Below, in pieces: positions 16,967-26,254 of a stretch of DNA of 64,000 bases (the stretch's first letter is position 1; each line of letters begins with the position of its first letter). The DNA is from Bacteroidales bacterium (GTDB lineage Bacteria > Bacteroidota > Bacteroidia > Bacteroidales > P3). The position numbers and the translations under genes are program-made. The notes beneath the pieces are model-generated. The model was not told where the DNA came from and ran no database searches. It saw only the letters and a list, made by a program, of their open reading frames with translations. The stretch lies in contig JAFVCE010000006.1 of the NCBI GenBank assembly GCA_017479385.1, forward strand, positions 62,001 through 126,000. Direction: 5' to 3'.

Positions 16967-19900
16967 TTAGAACTGGAACGAGTTGAGGTCGACCGGACGC
17001 ATGGTGCCAAACCACTTGATGACACGCTCGCCAATGCCAGGCACTTCGACATGGATGAAATACATGCCACCAGCAATCGGGATACCTGATTGGTTGTGCA
17101 AATCCCAGTCGTAGGTAGTTTGATTAACAGGAACAGTTGGGAACTTACGCACCAGCGTTCCGTCGACTGTGTAGATAGAAATGTTGGCACCAATTGCACC
17201 CTGCTCGTTGAAACCTGTGGGGAGGTTGACTATGCGAACCTTGGTTTCGAGCTGGCTGGCTGTCTCGTAGTCAGAATAGCTGTAGTATGGGTTGGGGACA
17301 ACATTAATCAGAGACAATATAGAGTCGCGGTAATCCTTGTCGGTCTTGCGAGCAGCAACGCGGTCGGTGAGGGTCATATCGCTGCCAGTAATCTCGAACT
17401 GGAAGACAGGCATATTGCTATTGACGATGGCATGGCCAGGGATGACCTGGTTGATACGAGTCTCGTTGGCAGACATATAGAGGTTGTACGGCATATTGAC
17501 ATCGATATCGACTGTAACGTCGCAAGCAATACCGTTGTACCAACTGTTACCAAAGTAATCTTCGCCAGCATTGAGTTCAGCATTATTGCCAGGATACTTG
17601 AAGATATACCTATCAGATACAAGTGGCATATTAACCCATGCACATGAGGCAAACAGGAGTTCGATAGAGTCGCGCACCGGGATAACAGCCGTAGAGTTAC
17701 GGAGCGAGTTGACCACACCGTGCGAGAGGCTGTATACCTCTTCGGCGTTATTGTACTGCATAAGTCTATCGAGCGAGGAGAGCATCTTGACTGCCCAACG
17801 ACCAGCATCGTAAGACGGAGTACGGAAAGTAGTAAGGTCCGGACTCGTGGGATTGACGTTATTCTTGATGTCCCAGAACTTTTGTTTGGTTGCATTCATC
17901 ACATAAATGAAGTGACGTCCGCCCATGACATAGTCGCTCACACCTTCGACATCTGTAGCAACAGGATTCCACATCATATCGCGACCATTGTACTGAACAT
18001 AGCGCGAATCTTCACCAAACATGATGTTGAGGCGTTCGCCAGTGGCGGTGGAGATTGCATAGCCCGGGAACCAGCCCATACCCTCTTCGCTTATATAAGC
18101 CGGGTTGTTCGGATTGGTGGTATCGGCAGTCATGCCGCTGTAGTCGTCGATGGTGCGGCCCAATTTGTCGACCGATTTATGCTTACGTATGTGGAAACGG
18201 CGAGCATTGCCTTCAGATTGAGTGTGGTCGTCACACATTTCGAGAACAGGGCAACGGGTCCACTTTGAGGTGTCGGCAGTGAACACAATACGAACACTCG
18301 GCAACGCAGAAAGGTCGTTAAACATCAGTGACTTGTTGCGCAAGTTATCGAAGAGACCACGGCGTATTTCATTATAGTTGAACACCTTGGTGCCACGGAA
18401 TACGGTATTTAGCGAATCGAGGACCGATTGGTCAGCAATGTAGTATGCAAAACTGAAACCAGGGTGGAAAGGCAGAGTGGATACCAAACCATAGGGCGAC
18501 CAGTAACCCAGAAGGACATCCTCGAACTCCTGCGAGGGGTCTACACCCCACGACATTGGAGGATAGTTTGTACTGTTGTTATATTTCGGGTCGGGTTCAG
18601 CACGGAAGTAGTCTTCGTCGAGGTAGGGCTCAGACAGTCTTATTTCATCAGTACTGCCAAGGAAGGAGCTGATAGTACCAGTGGAATACTGCTGACCTGA
18701 ACGTATCCAGTTGTATGGTTGATAGCCATCGAAGTCGGACACAGCTGCAAGCCACTGCTTGTGTTCGTCGGCGAATGTAATAGAAGCGTTACGAACGACG
18801 CCAGAGTTGGCGACACCGCCAGCAATGACATTCTGGTAATACATATTCTCATTGAGAGGTGTGGCAACGGGTTTGGGCGAGGCTAAAGCCACAGATATAC
18901 CAAGGTCGAGGAAGAGTTGCTCATTGTAGCGACCAATTGTAAAATCGGACCAAACTTCATAGACAGGTACTTGAATACCGGACGAATCCTTATAATAGAG
19001 CGGGCTACCATCGGCAGTGACGATATACCAACGGGTCGAATCATTTACTCCTTTCGAGAAGTCGTTGATTGGTTCATTGCGGTTATCAACACCTTCATTC
19101 CAGAAACGGATTTGGTAAACACCTTGTTTGACGCTGAGCGGGTCGATAACAGTGACGTTGATGGGGCCATTGTTCTCAATATACTCAGGTTCGGCAATCA
19201 TTGCGGGGTTTTCCATCTTTGAGTTGTCGATATACTTACCAGTTTGTGGGTCGAAACGGAAGTCTGCATTGAACTTACCAGCAGGCTTGGAGAGGATAGA
19301 ATCGTAGGATTCATTGGTGAGGCGAAGAGTGTTAACACTTGTGTTACCATAGCCAGAAACACGTTTGACGCGAGGACTCATGCCAAATTCCGACTGGGCA
19401 ATAGTTCCACCGTTTTCGACTTCAGGGCTGTGAGGAATAACGGTGATGGGAAGAATGGCTCCACCATACTCGTTATTACGACCTGAAAGGTAGGGTTCCT
19501 TCTGACCATCGAGGCTATTCGGGTCTGTCTGAGAGTACTCTTTGAAGTTATTATGTGCATAGGCAATAGCAATAAAGTAGTACTCTTTGTTGTTGACCAG
19601 ACTGGTGTTGGTTCCAGAAGCAAACTGGTCGGTGGTGACGCGCACCACATGGTGGATACCGCTGTTGCTACCATTAACCATTACCTGCGGCTCGATGAGG
19701 CCTGTGGCGGTATTAACCTTGTAGTTGACCAGGGTTGCTATAGGCATGGTGTTGTTGACGGTATCGTAGTAGTTCTCAATATCGCACTGATAGACCAAAC
19801 GGGCTTTAGTGAGGTCTCCCCTTTCGATATCGGAGACAGAAGCATTAGCATCGGAAAGCTGATAGATTTGATAACCTTCGAACTTGTAACTGCGCTGGTC

Positions 19901-21979
19901 GTCTGTGTAGGGCTGAGGTTGGCCCGTGCTATCGATATAGGAAGAGGGTATGCTCGGGTCAAACTCGGAGTAGGATTCAAGTTTACCATCCTTATAGTTA
20001 TTGGAGGACTTGTTATCATAGGTAAGGTAGAGTATCACCTCGTTACTCAACTCTTGAGCCACCAGTGTGGGGGCATCGGGGCCGTCGAGAACTTTGAAAC
20101 AGTTGTCGAAAAGAGCTTGGCAGATATCGTCAACCTGACGGAGAGCTTCGACCGAAGCCCAATAATTACCAGACGAAGCTTTTGCATAAGGAATACCGAC
20201 AGTGATGTAGTTAACAGCACCGGGCTTAAGTGTAAATGGACCAGCAGACTGCATGAAACGACGGTCATTGGGAGTGTTACCGACAGTTCTCTCTGTCCAT
20301 TCAGCTTTGTCGAAACCATTGGCTTGAGGAGAGACACCATTGGTACCCCAATCCCAAGGATCGCTATCGCCAGGGAACATGAAGTCGCAGTCGAGGGAGG
20401 TGGTACCAGTATTAATGGCATCGCCACCGAACTTCATACGAGAACCGTTTTTCCAATAACCACGAAGGTAGTTATAGTAGTCTTTAGCTTTAGTAGGTTC
20501 ACCATTGATAGAGTTAGAGGAGTTGTCGTAATACACGAAACGGCGCATACCGAAACGCTCGTCATCGACGATACCATTACCAAAGTTCACACCGTTGATG
20601 GCGCAGTTTCCGACCTCGTCACCAGGGTGGTTCTTAGGGTTATACCAGCTGAGAGGGTCGGCGGCGAAGAACAGCTCTGCATCGTCGGTAATACCGATTG
20701 TGTCGTAGTCAGCACCACCAGGAAGCAGATACTTGGCCAAGAGCTCTTTAGTCTTGGTATCGCCATATTCTTGGATATAAGGTATGTCGATTTTGGGGTT
20801 GTCTTTACCGTCGGGGTCCATATAAGGGCCTTGGAAGAAGTCGATACCAACTGCTGGGGGAATTCCACTGTAGCTACCGGAACCAGGGCCGTCGTTGTCA
20901 TCACCATTGTAGCAGTAACCAAGACCGCGCTTGACATCACATCCTACATAGTCGTCGAAAGCGTAGCCGAGGTCAGGGTCGACCCACTGGCTGAAATAGG
21001 TTTCGCGAAGTTCGTAAGTGGAACGGTTGATAATCTCGTAAGAGTAGAAGGTCATGTCGTTGATAGCATCATTGGTAGCGAAAGCGAAAGCTTGGGCACG
21101 GATTTCAAGACCGATTGCTTGGCCTTTGGTCTCGGTATGGGTATTACCCATATCGTTAAAAATCCACCAAATGGTCTGGTCACCTTTAAGGACTTGGTCG
21201 GGGAGAACGCTACCCGTAATTACTCCGTGCTGCTTGCTCTCTTCCATAGTAGGTACGTTCACATACTTTTCACCCTTGGGGAGAGAGGCTTTGATAGTAC
21301 GAGGGCAGAGGACATTGTCGAAATCGTAGTAAGGATAGTCACCATTCATTGGGTCGTATATGCCGTTTTCGTTAGCATCGAAGAATGGAGCAAGGTAACG
21401 GGACTGATTGCCACTACCCTCAGCAGGCCATTCTTCAATGACTTCTGTAATATCTTCGGTGGGGTCAGTCTTCATTGTTACACCTGTAGAGTCATAGCTA
21501 AAGTGCTGCATGAGTGCAAGAACTTCGGCTTTGGTTATAATATAGTGTTTGTCGTATGCGTTACAGACACTGAGGTCGACAGACGCGGTTTGGAGTTCGA
21601 GAGGACCTGGCCAATAGTCGTCGCCGTCGGAGCCAAAGCGGAGAGCAGCAAGACGCAACTGGTTGTTGACGTCGGTACCACCAATCCAAAGAGCAGCACA
21701 GAACAGAGGGCTGGTATTGCTGTTTTGCGGCAAGTGATACTTGGCCACGCTACCATCATACCACATATTGCCATAGCCGTTGATTTGAGCGCGAACGTTA
21801 TTGACGTTCAACTCAGCTGTACTTTGAGCCCTCTTGCAGGGTTGTGCAGCGGCTTTGGTACGTATGACGGTAGGTGTATTGTTCTTTTTGCATGTAATAC
21901 ACTCGCGTGCCACAGCCGTTCCCTGAACAAAGGAGAACAGGAGTGTTACCAATACTAATTTGCTGAATATCTTTTTCAT
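16967..21979 (-). CDS. Giant secreted protein with T9SS/FlgD-like C-terminal end
   Basis: A 1670-residue exported protein with a signal peptide (MKKIFSKLVLVTLLFSFVQGTAVA). The N-terminal third contains a segment found in large Bacteroidetes surface proteins (GYGNMWYDGSVAKYHLP, FCAALWIGGTDVNNQLRLAALRFGSDGDDYWPGPLE). The middle is beta-rich and Asn/Asp/Tyr-rich with no enzyme motif. The last 90 residues look like a T9SS-type or FlgD-like Ig fold (VRIVNLPTG, ISIYTVDGTLVRKF, YDWDLHNQSGIPIAGGMYFIHV) but end in VDLNSFQF, not the canonical short basic tail. It starts 29 bp after the TonB receptor gene and ends 35 bp before the PorV-like gene. The function is unknown. Confidence 0.72.
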   Translation of the reverse strand: MKKIFSKLVLVTLLFSFVQGTAVARECITCKKNNTPTVIRTKAAAQPCKRAQSTAELNVNNVRAQINGYGNMWYDGSVAKYHLPQNSNTSPLFCAALWIGGTDVNNQLRLAALRFGSDGDDYWPGPLELQTASVDLSVCNAYDKHYIITKAEVLALMQHFSYDSTGVTMKTDPTEDITEVIEEWPAEGSGNQSRYLAPFFDANENGIYDPMNGDYPYYDFDNVLCPRTIKASLPKGEKYVNVPTMEESKQHGVITGSVLPDQVLKGDQTIWWIFNDMGNTHTETKGQAIGLEIRAQAFAFATNDAINDMTFYSYEIINRSTYELRETYFSQWVDPDLGYAFDDYVGCDVKRGLGYCYNGDDNDGPGSGSYSGIPPAVGIDFFQGPYMDPDGKDNPKIDIPYIQEYGDTKTKELLAKYLLPGGADYDTIGITDDAELFFAADPLSWYNPKNHPGDEVGNCAINGVNFGNGIVDDERFGMRRFVYYDNSSNSINGEPTKAKDYYNYLRGYWKNGSRMKFGGDAINTGTTSLDCDFMFPGDSDPWDWGTNGVSPQANGFDKAEWTERTVGNTPNDRRFMQSAGPFTLKPGAVNYITVGIPYAKASSGNYWASVEALRQVDDICQALFDNCFKVLDGPDAPTLVAQELSNEVILYLTYDNKSSNNYKDGKLESYSEFDPSIPSSYIDSTGQPQPYTDDQRSYKFEGYQIYQLSDANASVSDIERGDLTKARLVYQCDIENYYDTVNNTMPIATLVNYKVNTATGLIEPQVMVNGSNSGIHHVVRVTTDQFASGTNTSLVNNKEYYFIAIAYAHNNFKEYSQTDPNSLDGQKEPYLSGRNNEYGGAILPITVIPHSPEVENGGTIAQSEFGMSPRVKRVSGYGNTSVNTLRLTNESYDSILSKPAGKFNADFRFDPQTGKYIDNSKMENPAMIAEPEYIENNGPINVTVIDPLSVKQGVYQIRFWNEGVDNRNEPINDFSKGVNDSTRWYIVTADGSPLYYKDSSGIQVPVYEVWSDFTIGRYNEQLFLDLGISVALASPKPVATPLNENMYYQNVIAGGVANSGVVRNASITFADEHKQWLAAVSDFDGYQPYNWIRSGQQYSTGTISSFLGSTDEIRLSEPYLDEDYFRAEPDPKYNNSTNYPPMSWGVDPSQEFEDVLLGYWSPYGLVSTLPFHPGFSFAYYIADQSVLDSLNTVFRGTKVFNYNEIRRGLFDNLRNKSLMFNDLSALPSVRIVFTADTSKWTRCPVLEMCDDHTQSEGNARRFHIRKHKSVDKLGRTIDDYSGMTADTTNPNNPAYISEEGMGWFPGYAISTATGERLNIMFGEDSRYVQYNGRDMMWNPVATDVEGVSDYVMGGRHFIYVMNATKQKFWDIKNNVNPTSPDLTTFRTPSYDAGRWAVKMLSSLDRLMQYNNAEEVYSLSHGVVNSLRNSTAVIPVRDSIELLFASCAWVNMPLVSDRYIFKYPGNNAELNAGEDYFGNSWYNGIACDVTVDIDVNMPYNLYMSANETRINQVIPGHAIVNSNMPVFQFEITGSDMTLTDRVAARKTDKDYRDSILSLINVVPNPYYSYSDYETASQLETKVRIVNLPTGFNEQGAIGANISIYTVDGTLVRKFPTVPVNQTTYDWDLHNQSGIPIAGGMYFIHVEVPGIGERVIKWFGTMRPVDLNSFQF

Positions 21980-22008
21980 TTTTATTGATTTATTACGCGT
22001 TTTTGATT

Positions 22009-25000
22009 TTAGAACTTATAGGACAGTGACAGTTGGACTCGACGAGGAGTGCTATAGTTCCAAACCGAGTTGTTGAGGTAGGCAACTTGATAGAGGTCAC
22101 GGAAAGAGTCGGGGTCGAGCCATGCGTTGATTTCGCGCTGGGTCTCGGGGTCTGTCAGGTAGCCATCGTCTTCTGCATTACCCGTGACAGGGAATACTTG
22201 GAGGACGTTTTTGATATTGAACAAGTTGGTAATAGTGACGATTGCTTGAAGTTGGGTCATACGAGTCTTGGTACGGACACGGCCTTCGGCATCGGTAGAC
22301 TTGGTTTTGATGGTGATGGGCCAAGTTTTGTCGATGGCGACATCGAAATAGAAGCCCCAGGGCAAGCGAGCTCCGCGATAGCTACCAACAATGGTGGCCT
22401 GCTTGTTAGAGAAGGCCTTGGTGTATGGGCGGCCCGACTGTGCAACAGCCATGAAGTTGACACCGAAGTCTTCGAGGAGTTTTATCTCTTTTTTACGCTT
22501 TTCGCCAGTAGAGTCGGTAACGATGCGAGTGATTACAGGACCATTGTACTTGGCACCAGAGAAGTAGCGGAAGTCGACATTGGCCTTAAACTCATGGCGG
22601 CGGTCGTCGCTAATCGGGTTGAGCATCTTGAGGGTGGTGTAACCTTCTTTAATAAGTTCGGTCATAGTGGTGGTAGACAAGCCTGTTCCTTCGGCGTACT
22701 GCAGGGTGTAGTTAGCATTGATACGAATATTCTTGGTTTGGCGCATATCGTAGGAAATTGTCAAACCTTTAGTGGTACGGAAGTCGATATTGTCGTAGGA
22801 ATAGTAGTTGGGGTTGGGGTCTGCACCATTGTACTGAACAAGCTGAATAAGGTCGCGAGTCTCTTTGTAGTACACAGAAATACTCAAGGCCGACGACTGT
22901 GTGAGAGCCTGTTGGAAACCGATTTCGTAGTTGGTGATACGTTCGGGTTTGAGGTTGGGGTTAGATGTAGACTGCCGTTGAGTCATGTAGAGGTAGTCGA
23001 CATAGTCGGCCTGCCAGCCCGACGAGGGACGACGAGCAATAATGTCGTAACTAGCCTTGAACTGGGAGTTGTCGCCAACTGGGAAAGAGAAAGCGATACG
23101 GGGCATCGCAACAATTTGCGGCTGATAGTCTGTGAAGGCATCGGCATCAACTTTGTAGCCAGAGCCATCGTCTTTATTGCCAATAGTAGCTCTTTTTTGA
23201 CCTGTAGGAGTGCGGTAAGGAGTAGGACGGCCAGAGACACCTGCCACTTTGCTGGGGGAAGCGACCTCAACACCTTTGGCATCGTACCACTTACCTTCAG
23301 TGTCGCGATAACCACGAATAGTGGGGTTGGCAGCCGCCGGGTCATCAACGTAGACCACCCAGTCGGGGTCAGCACCCGAAGCGAGGGCAGATTTGTCGAT
23401 TTTGACACCATCACGACGATTGATAATATCATCAACTGTATAAGATGTGTAGAGGAGGTAGGGGTCTTTGAGAACATACTGGTTACCGTTGAAGTAGTCT
23501 ACGCGGACACCAACGTTAAATATAAGGTCTTGGAAGCGGAACTGGTCTTGAACATAGCCTGCCATATAGATGGGCGAGAATGAACGAAGGTACTGGAATC
23601 CGTTCGCGTCGGGCAGGAAGAAGTCACCCAGGTCCCACTCACGGCTGTTGTATTTCTTACCAGTGTGGTCGTAACCATAATAAGCAACAACAGGACTACC
23701 ACTATTGAAGAGTTCGTTTGTAGAGAACATATTGATACCGCCAGCTTGAGCAAAGACTTCGGGGTCATAGCGGTCTACATCGAGCCAGCCGTTCTTGCCA
23801 GGGTTGGCAAGACCGAGACGTTCGGCATTAGCATCAAGCCACTGACGCATAGTGCGGCTGAACGAGGTTTCTTGGTCTTTGTTGTTCAGACGGTCGTAAG
23901 AGACTTGCAACTGGGAGTTATTCCACTCGTAGTGAGCACTACTTCTGTCCATCTGCGAGACATGGAAGTTGGCATCGTTACGCATTATGGTCCACAGGCT
24001 GTAGGCGCCAAGCGAATAGGCGGAGGCCCAATATTCGTCGTATTGGAAGCCGACCTCAAGGTTATGACCTTTGATTTGGGCCGAAGCTTTGGCTTGGAGG
24101 TAAAGAATGTCGGTTTGAGACTTCGAGAAGCCGGTGCTCTGAACACCGACGTTGCTCAAAAGGCCAAATATTGATGATGGCGAGTCACCATTCATCAGAC
24201 CCTTGAAACCGACAATGTTTTCGCGGTTGATAAGAGACGGGGCTATGTCGGAAATTCCAAAAAGTTGATTGTTGTAATTGGCAAGGATGGGGTTCCACTT
24301 TGAACCTTCGACATAACGAACATTATCCTGCCAGTTGTTTTGCACCAATGCTAATTGCTCAACACCGTCGTAGACAATGTTGGAGTACTCCCACGAGGGA
24401 GACTGCTCGTTGATGAACTTACCAATATGGCCATACTTGAAGATATCGTCCATCGAGCTGCCAAACGATGCATTGTAAGTGCGAGAAGTCTCGCGCTGGA
24501 TTTTGGCAGAGATGTTGTACATCACGTTGGTGATTGGGAGAGCACTCGACGATGTTGCATCGGTGTTATCGGCAGAAGGCTCTGGGTCGCGGAAGCGTTG
24601 TGTGAAGTCGACAGTGAGAGCTACATCGTGAGCCTGAGAGACGGAGTTGCCCGCCAGTGACATACCAAGCGGCGAAAGGCTGGTGTTGGGGCTGTAGCTG
24701 TAGCTATACTCGCCAGTAACGAGAAGGGTTACATAGTCGGAAAAAGCGAAGTTGAGGGCACCTTCGAGTCCGACATAGTAGGACTGCAGATTCGGGACAC
24801 GCGAGGCATCGCCACCGAAGTTCTTCTTTGTGAGGCGGGTAATGGGCTCGAAATGGTCCTTGTATAGGCCGGTCTCGGCAGCATAGTTGATAGCGCGCGT
24901 TATTGGGTCGTAGGACAGAGGGTTCTGTTCATATTGACGCACATACTCGTCTTTGACAATCTGGTAACGATGGTCTTTGACACGATAACCCATTGCATAA

Positions 25001-25854
25001 TAGGTCTGAGCCTGCATGGTGAGGCGGAAACCTATCAAGGTGCGCTCATAGGAGGAGTTGCCATCGTCGGCGAGGACCTTTTTCTTATATAGCGGACCAG
25101 TCAGCCAGAGGCTGAGGTTCTGGATGTGACGATAGTCGAGGATGGGGTCCCAACGAACAACACCGCTGAACTGGCTTGATGGTGGTTTGAGGGTAATAAT
25201 TTGAGCACCACCGACAGCTTCACCGATTGAAGCAGGTGTACCACCAAGGATGACCTGGATTTCGGCAATTGCTTCTTTGGGAGGCTCGACACCGGCGCGT
25301 TTGCGGACACCGTTTTGAACGGTAACCATACCGCTCTCACCACGGGCCGTACCCGCACCACCGTCGCTGTAGCCCACGCCGCCCACGGCAGCCACGATGC
25401 CCGAGACCGATGTGGCGGGCATACGGGCAATATCGTCTGGATTCAGACGCTGGCCGCTTTCGGCGGTTCCAATTTCGAATGGTGGGTTCTTTTCTTCGAC
25501 AATTTCGACGGTTTCAAGATTGGTTGCCGTCGGCACAAGTTCGACGTCAGCAATAGAGAAACCCGAGGCCTTGACTTGCACCCCAACACGGGTGTAGCGC
25601 TGGTAGCCCACATAAGAAACTTCGATGTCGTATTTACCAACCGGCAAGGGTTTGATTGTGTAAACGCCATCGAAATCAGTTTGTCCGCCGCGGATGACGA
25701 CTCCGTCTTGTTTAGCCACGACATTGACAAACGGCATGGTTTCTTTGGTTTTCGAATCGATCACAGTACCAGTCAAAGTACCCTGGGCAAACAACATGGC
25801 GTTGGTTGCCAACAGTAGACCGATTGTCAATAATACTTTTCTTAACATACTCAT
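22009..25854 (-). CDS. TonB-dependent receptor (SusC/RagA-like, carboxypeptidase-like N-terminus)
   Basis: A 1281-residue outer-membrane receptor. A signal peptide (ending FAQ) leads into a carboxypeptidase-regulatory-like domain (GTLTGTVIDSKTKETMPFVNVVAK...GVYTIKPLPVGKYDIEVSYVGYQ), then a plug with QRLNPDDIARMPATSVSGIVAAVGGV and a barrel ending in RRVQLSLSYKF. There is no SusD partner next to it, unlike polysaccharide utilisation loci. Instead it precedes the giant secreted protein and a PorV-like barrel, so its ligand is unlikely to be a simple glycan. The stop is followed 29 bp later by the giant gene. Confidence 0.9.
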   Translation of the reverse strand: MSMLRKVLLTIGLLLATNAMLFAQGTLTGTVIDSKTKETMPFVNVVAKQDGVVIRGGQTDFDGVYTIKPLPVGKYDIEVSYVGYQRYTRVGVQVKASGFSIADVELVPTATNLETVEIVEEKNPPFEIGTAESGQRLNPDDIARMPATSVSGIVAAVGGVGYSDGGAGTARGESGMVTVQNGVRKRAGVEPPKEAIAEIQVILGGTPASIGEAVGGAQIITLKPPSSQFSGVVRWDPILDYRHIQNLSLWLTGPLYKKKVLADDGNSSYERTLIGFRLTMQAQTYYAMGYRVKDHRYQIVKDEYVRQYEQNPLSYDPITRAINYAAETGLYKDHFEPITRLTKKNFGGDASRVPNLQSYYVGLEGALNFAFSDYVTLLVTGEYSYSYSPNTSLSPLGMSLAGNSVSQAHDVALTVDFTQRFRDPEPSADNTDATSSSALPITNVMYNISAKIQRETSRTYNASFGSSMDDIFKYGHIGKFINEQSPSWEYSNIVYDGVEQLALVQNNWQDNVRYVEGSKWNPILANYNNQLFGISDIAPSLINRENIVGFKGLMNGDSPSSIFGLLSNVGVQSTGFSKSQTDILYLQAKASAQIKGHNLEVGFQYDEYWASAYSLGAYSLWTIMRNDANFHVSQMDRSSAHYEWNNSQLQVSYDRLNNKDQETSFSRTMRQWLDANAERLGLANPGKNGWLDVDRYDPEVFAQAGGINMFSTNELFNSGSPVVAYYGYDHTGKKYNSREWDLGDFFLPDANGFQYLRSFSPIYMAGYVQDQFRFQDLIFNVGVRVDYFNGNQYVLKDPYLLYTSYTVDDIINRRDGVKIDKSALASGADPDWVVYVDDPAAANPTIRGYRDTEGKWYDAKGVEVASPSKVAGVSGRPTPYRTPTGQKRATIGNKDDGSGYKVDADAFTDYQPQIVAMPRIAFSFPVGDNSQFKASYDIIARRPSSGWQADYVDYLYMTQRQSTSNPNLKPERITNYEIGFQQALTQSSALSISVYYKETRDLIQLVQYNGADPNPNYYSYDNIDFRTTKGLTISYDMRQTKNIRINANYTLQYAEGTGLSTTTMTELIKEGYTTLKMLNPISDDRRHEFKANVDFRYFSGAKYNGPVITRIVTDSTGEKRKKEIKLLEDFGVNFMAVAQSGRPYTKAFSNKQATIVGSYRGARLPWGFYFDVAIDKTWPITIKTKSTDAEGRVRTKTRMTQLQAIVTITNLFNIKNVLQVFPVTGNAEDDGYLTDPETQREINAWLDPDSFRDLYQVAYLNNSVWNYSTPRRVQLSLSYKF

Positions 25855-25886
25855 TTTGTCAACATGTAAAGAGTTAAATATGATTT

Positions 25887-26219
25887 TTAATTAGTTTCAG
25901 CAGTATATTCGTTAGTCAGTATAGCTTGATAGATGACCGCCTGACGCAGGTCGAACTGCGAGCCTTCCGGCTCGGTTTGGTCAGCCAAGTCGAGGTTAGA
26001 GAGGGGTTGGGGTCGGGTTGAGGTCGTATCAACATCGACCGAGTCACTCTCATAGGTGAAGTAGTCAGGCTCGGCTTGGGGTTCAGATACCTCCTCCTCT
26101 TCCACCACGGGCGAAGCGTAGGCAGTACCATTGTTTTCGCTTATAGCTTTGCGCAGTTTGTTATAACTACGCAAAGCTACTCCAGCGATTATCAGTATGA
26201 CAAGCAGTGTCGAACCCAT
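25887..26219 (-). CDS. Small single-pass membrane protein carrying repeat element H
   Basis: A 110-residue protein with one N-terminal membrane segment (about 2-16), an acidic low-complexity linker (residues 39-60), a stretch encoded by repeat element H (about 61-76), and a short C-terminal helix (QFDLRQAVIYQAILTNEYT). I do not recognise a named family. It sits 35 bp after secDF and 32 bp before the TonB receptor gene, so it is probably cotranscribed with both. The linker can tolerate the repeat insertion because it is low-complexity. An alternative is that the ORF is real but only its two ends are functional. Confidence 0.6.
   Translation of the reverse strand: MGSTLLVILIIAGVALRSYNKLRKAISENNGTAYASPVVEEEEVSEPQAEPDYFTYESDSVDVDTTSTRPQPLSNLDLADQTEPEGSQFDLRQAVIYQAILTNEYTAETN
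25994..26037 (-). repeat. 44-bp element H inside the small membrane protein gene
   Basis: On the minus strand the four units are CGATGTTGATA, CGACCTCAACC, CGACCCCAACC and CCTCTCTAACC. The element has the same 44-bp length and unit phase as the intergenic copies and lies in frame inside the CDS, translating as VDVDTTSTRPQPLSN. Confidence 0.85.
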
Positions 26220-26254
26220 TGTCTTATTTTAAATTGGCCTCTATCAAGTTGATT

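Noticed and set aside
19553..21958. 801-residue plus-strand open frame opposite the giant secreted protein gene
   Set aside because: It has no family features, signal or promoter; it arises from the codon usage of the real gene on the other strand.
22033..23583. 516-residue plus-strand open frame opposite the TonB receptor gene
   Set aside because: Antisense shadow of a clear receptor gene.
22009..25854. Polysaccharide utilisation locus
   Set aside because: No SusD, glycosidase or regulator next to the receptor.
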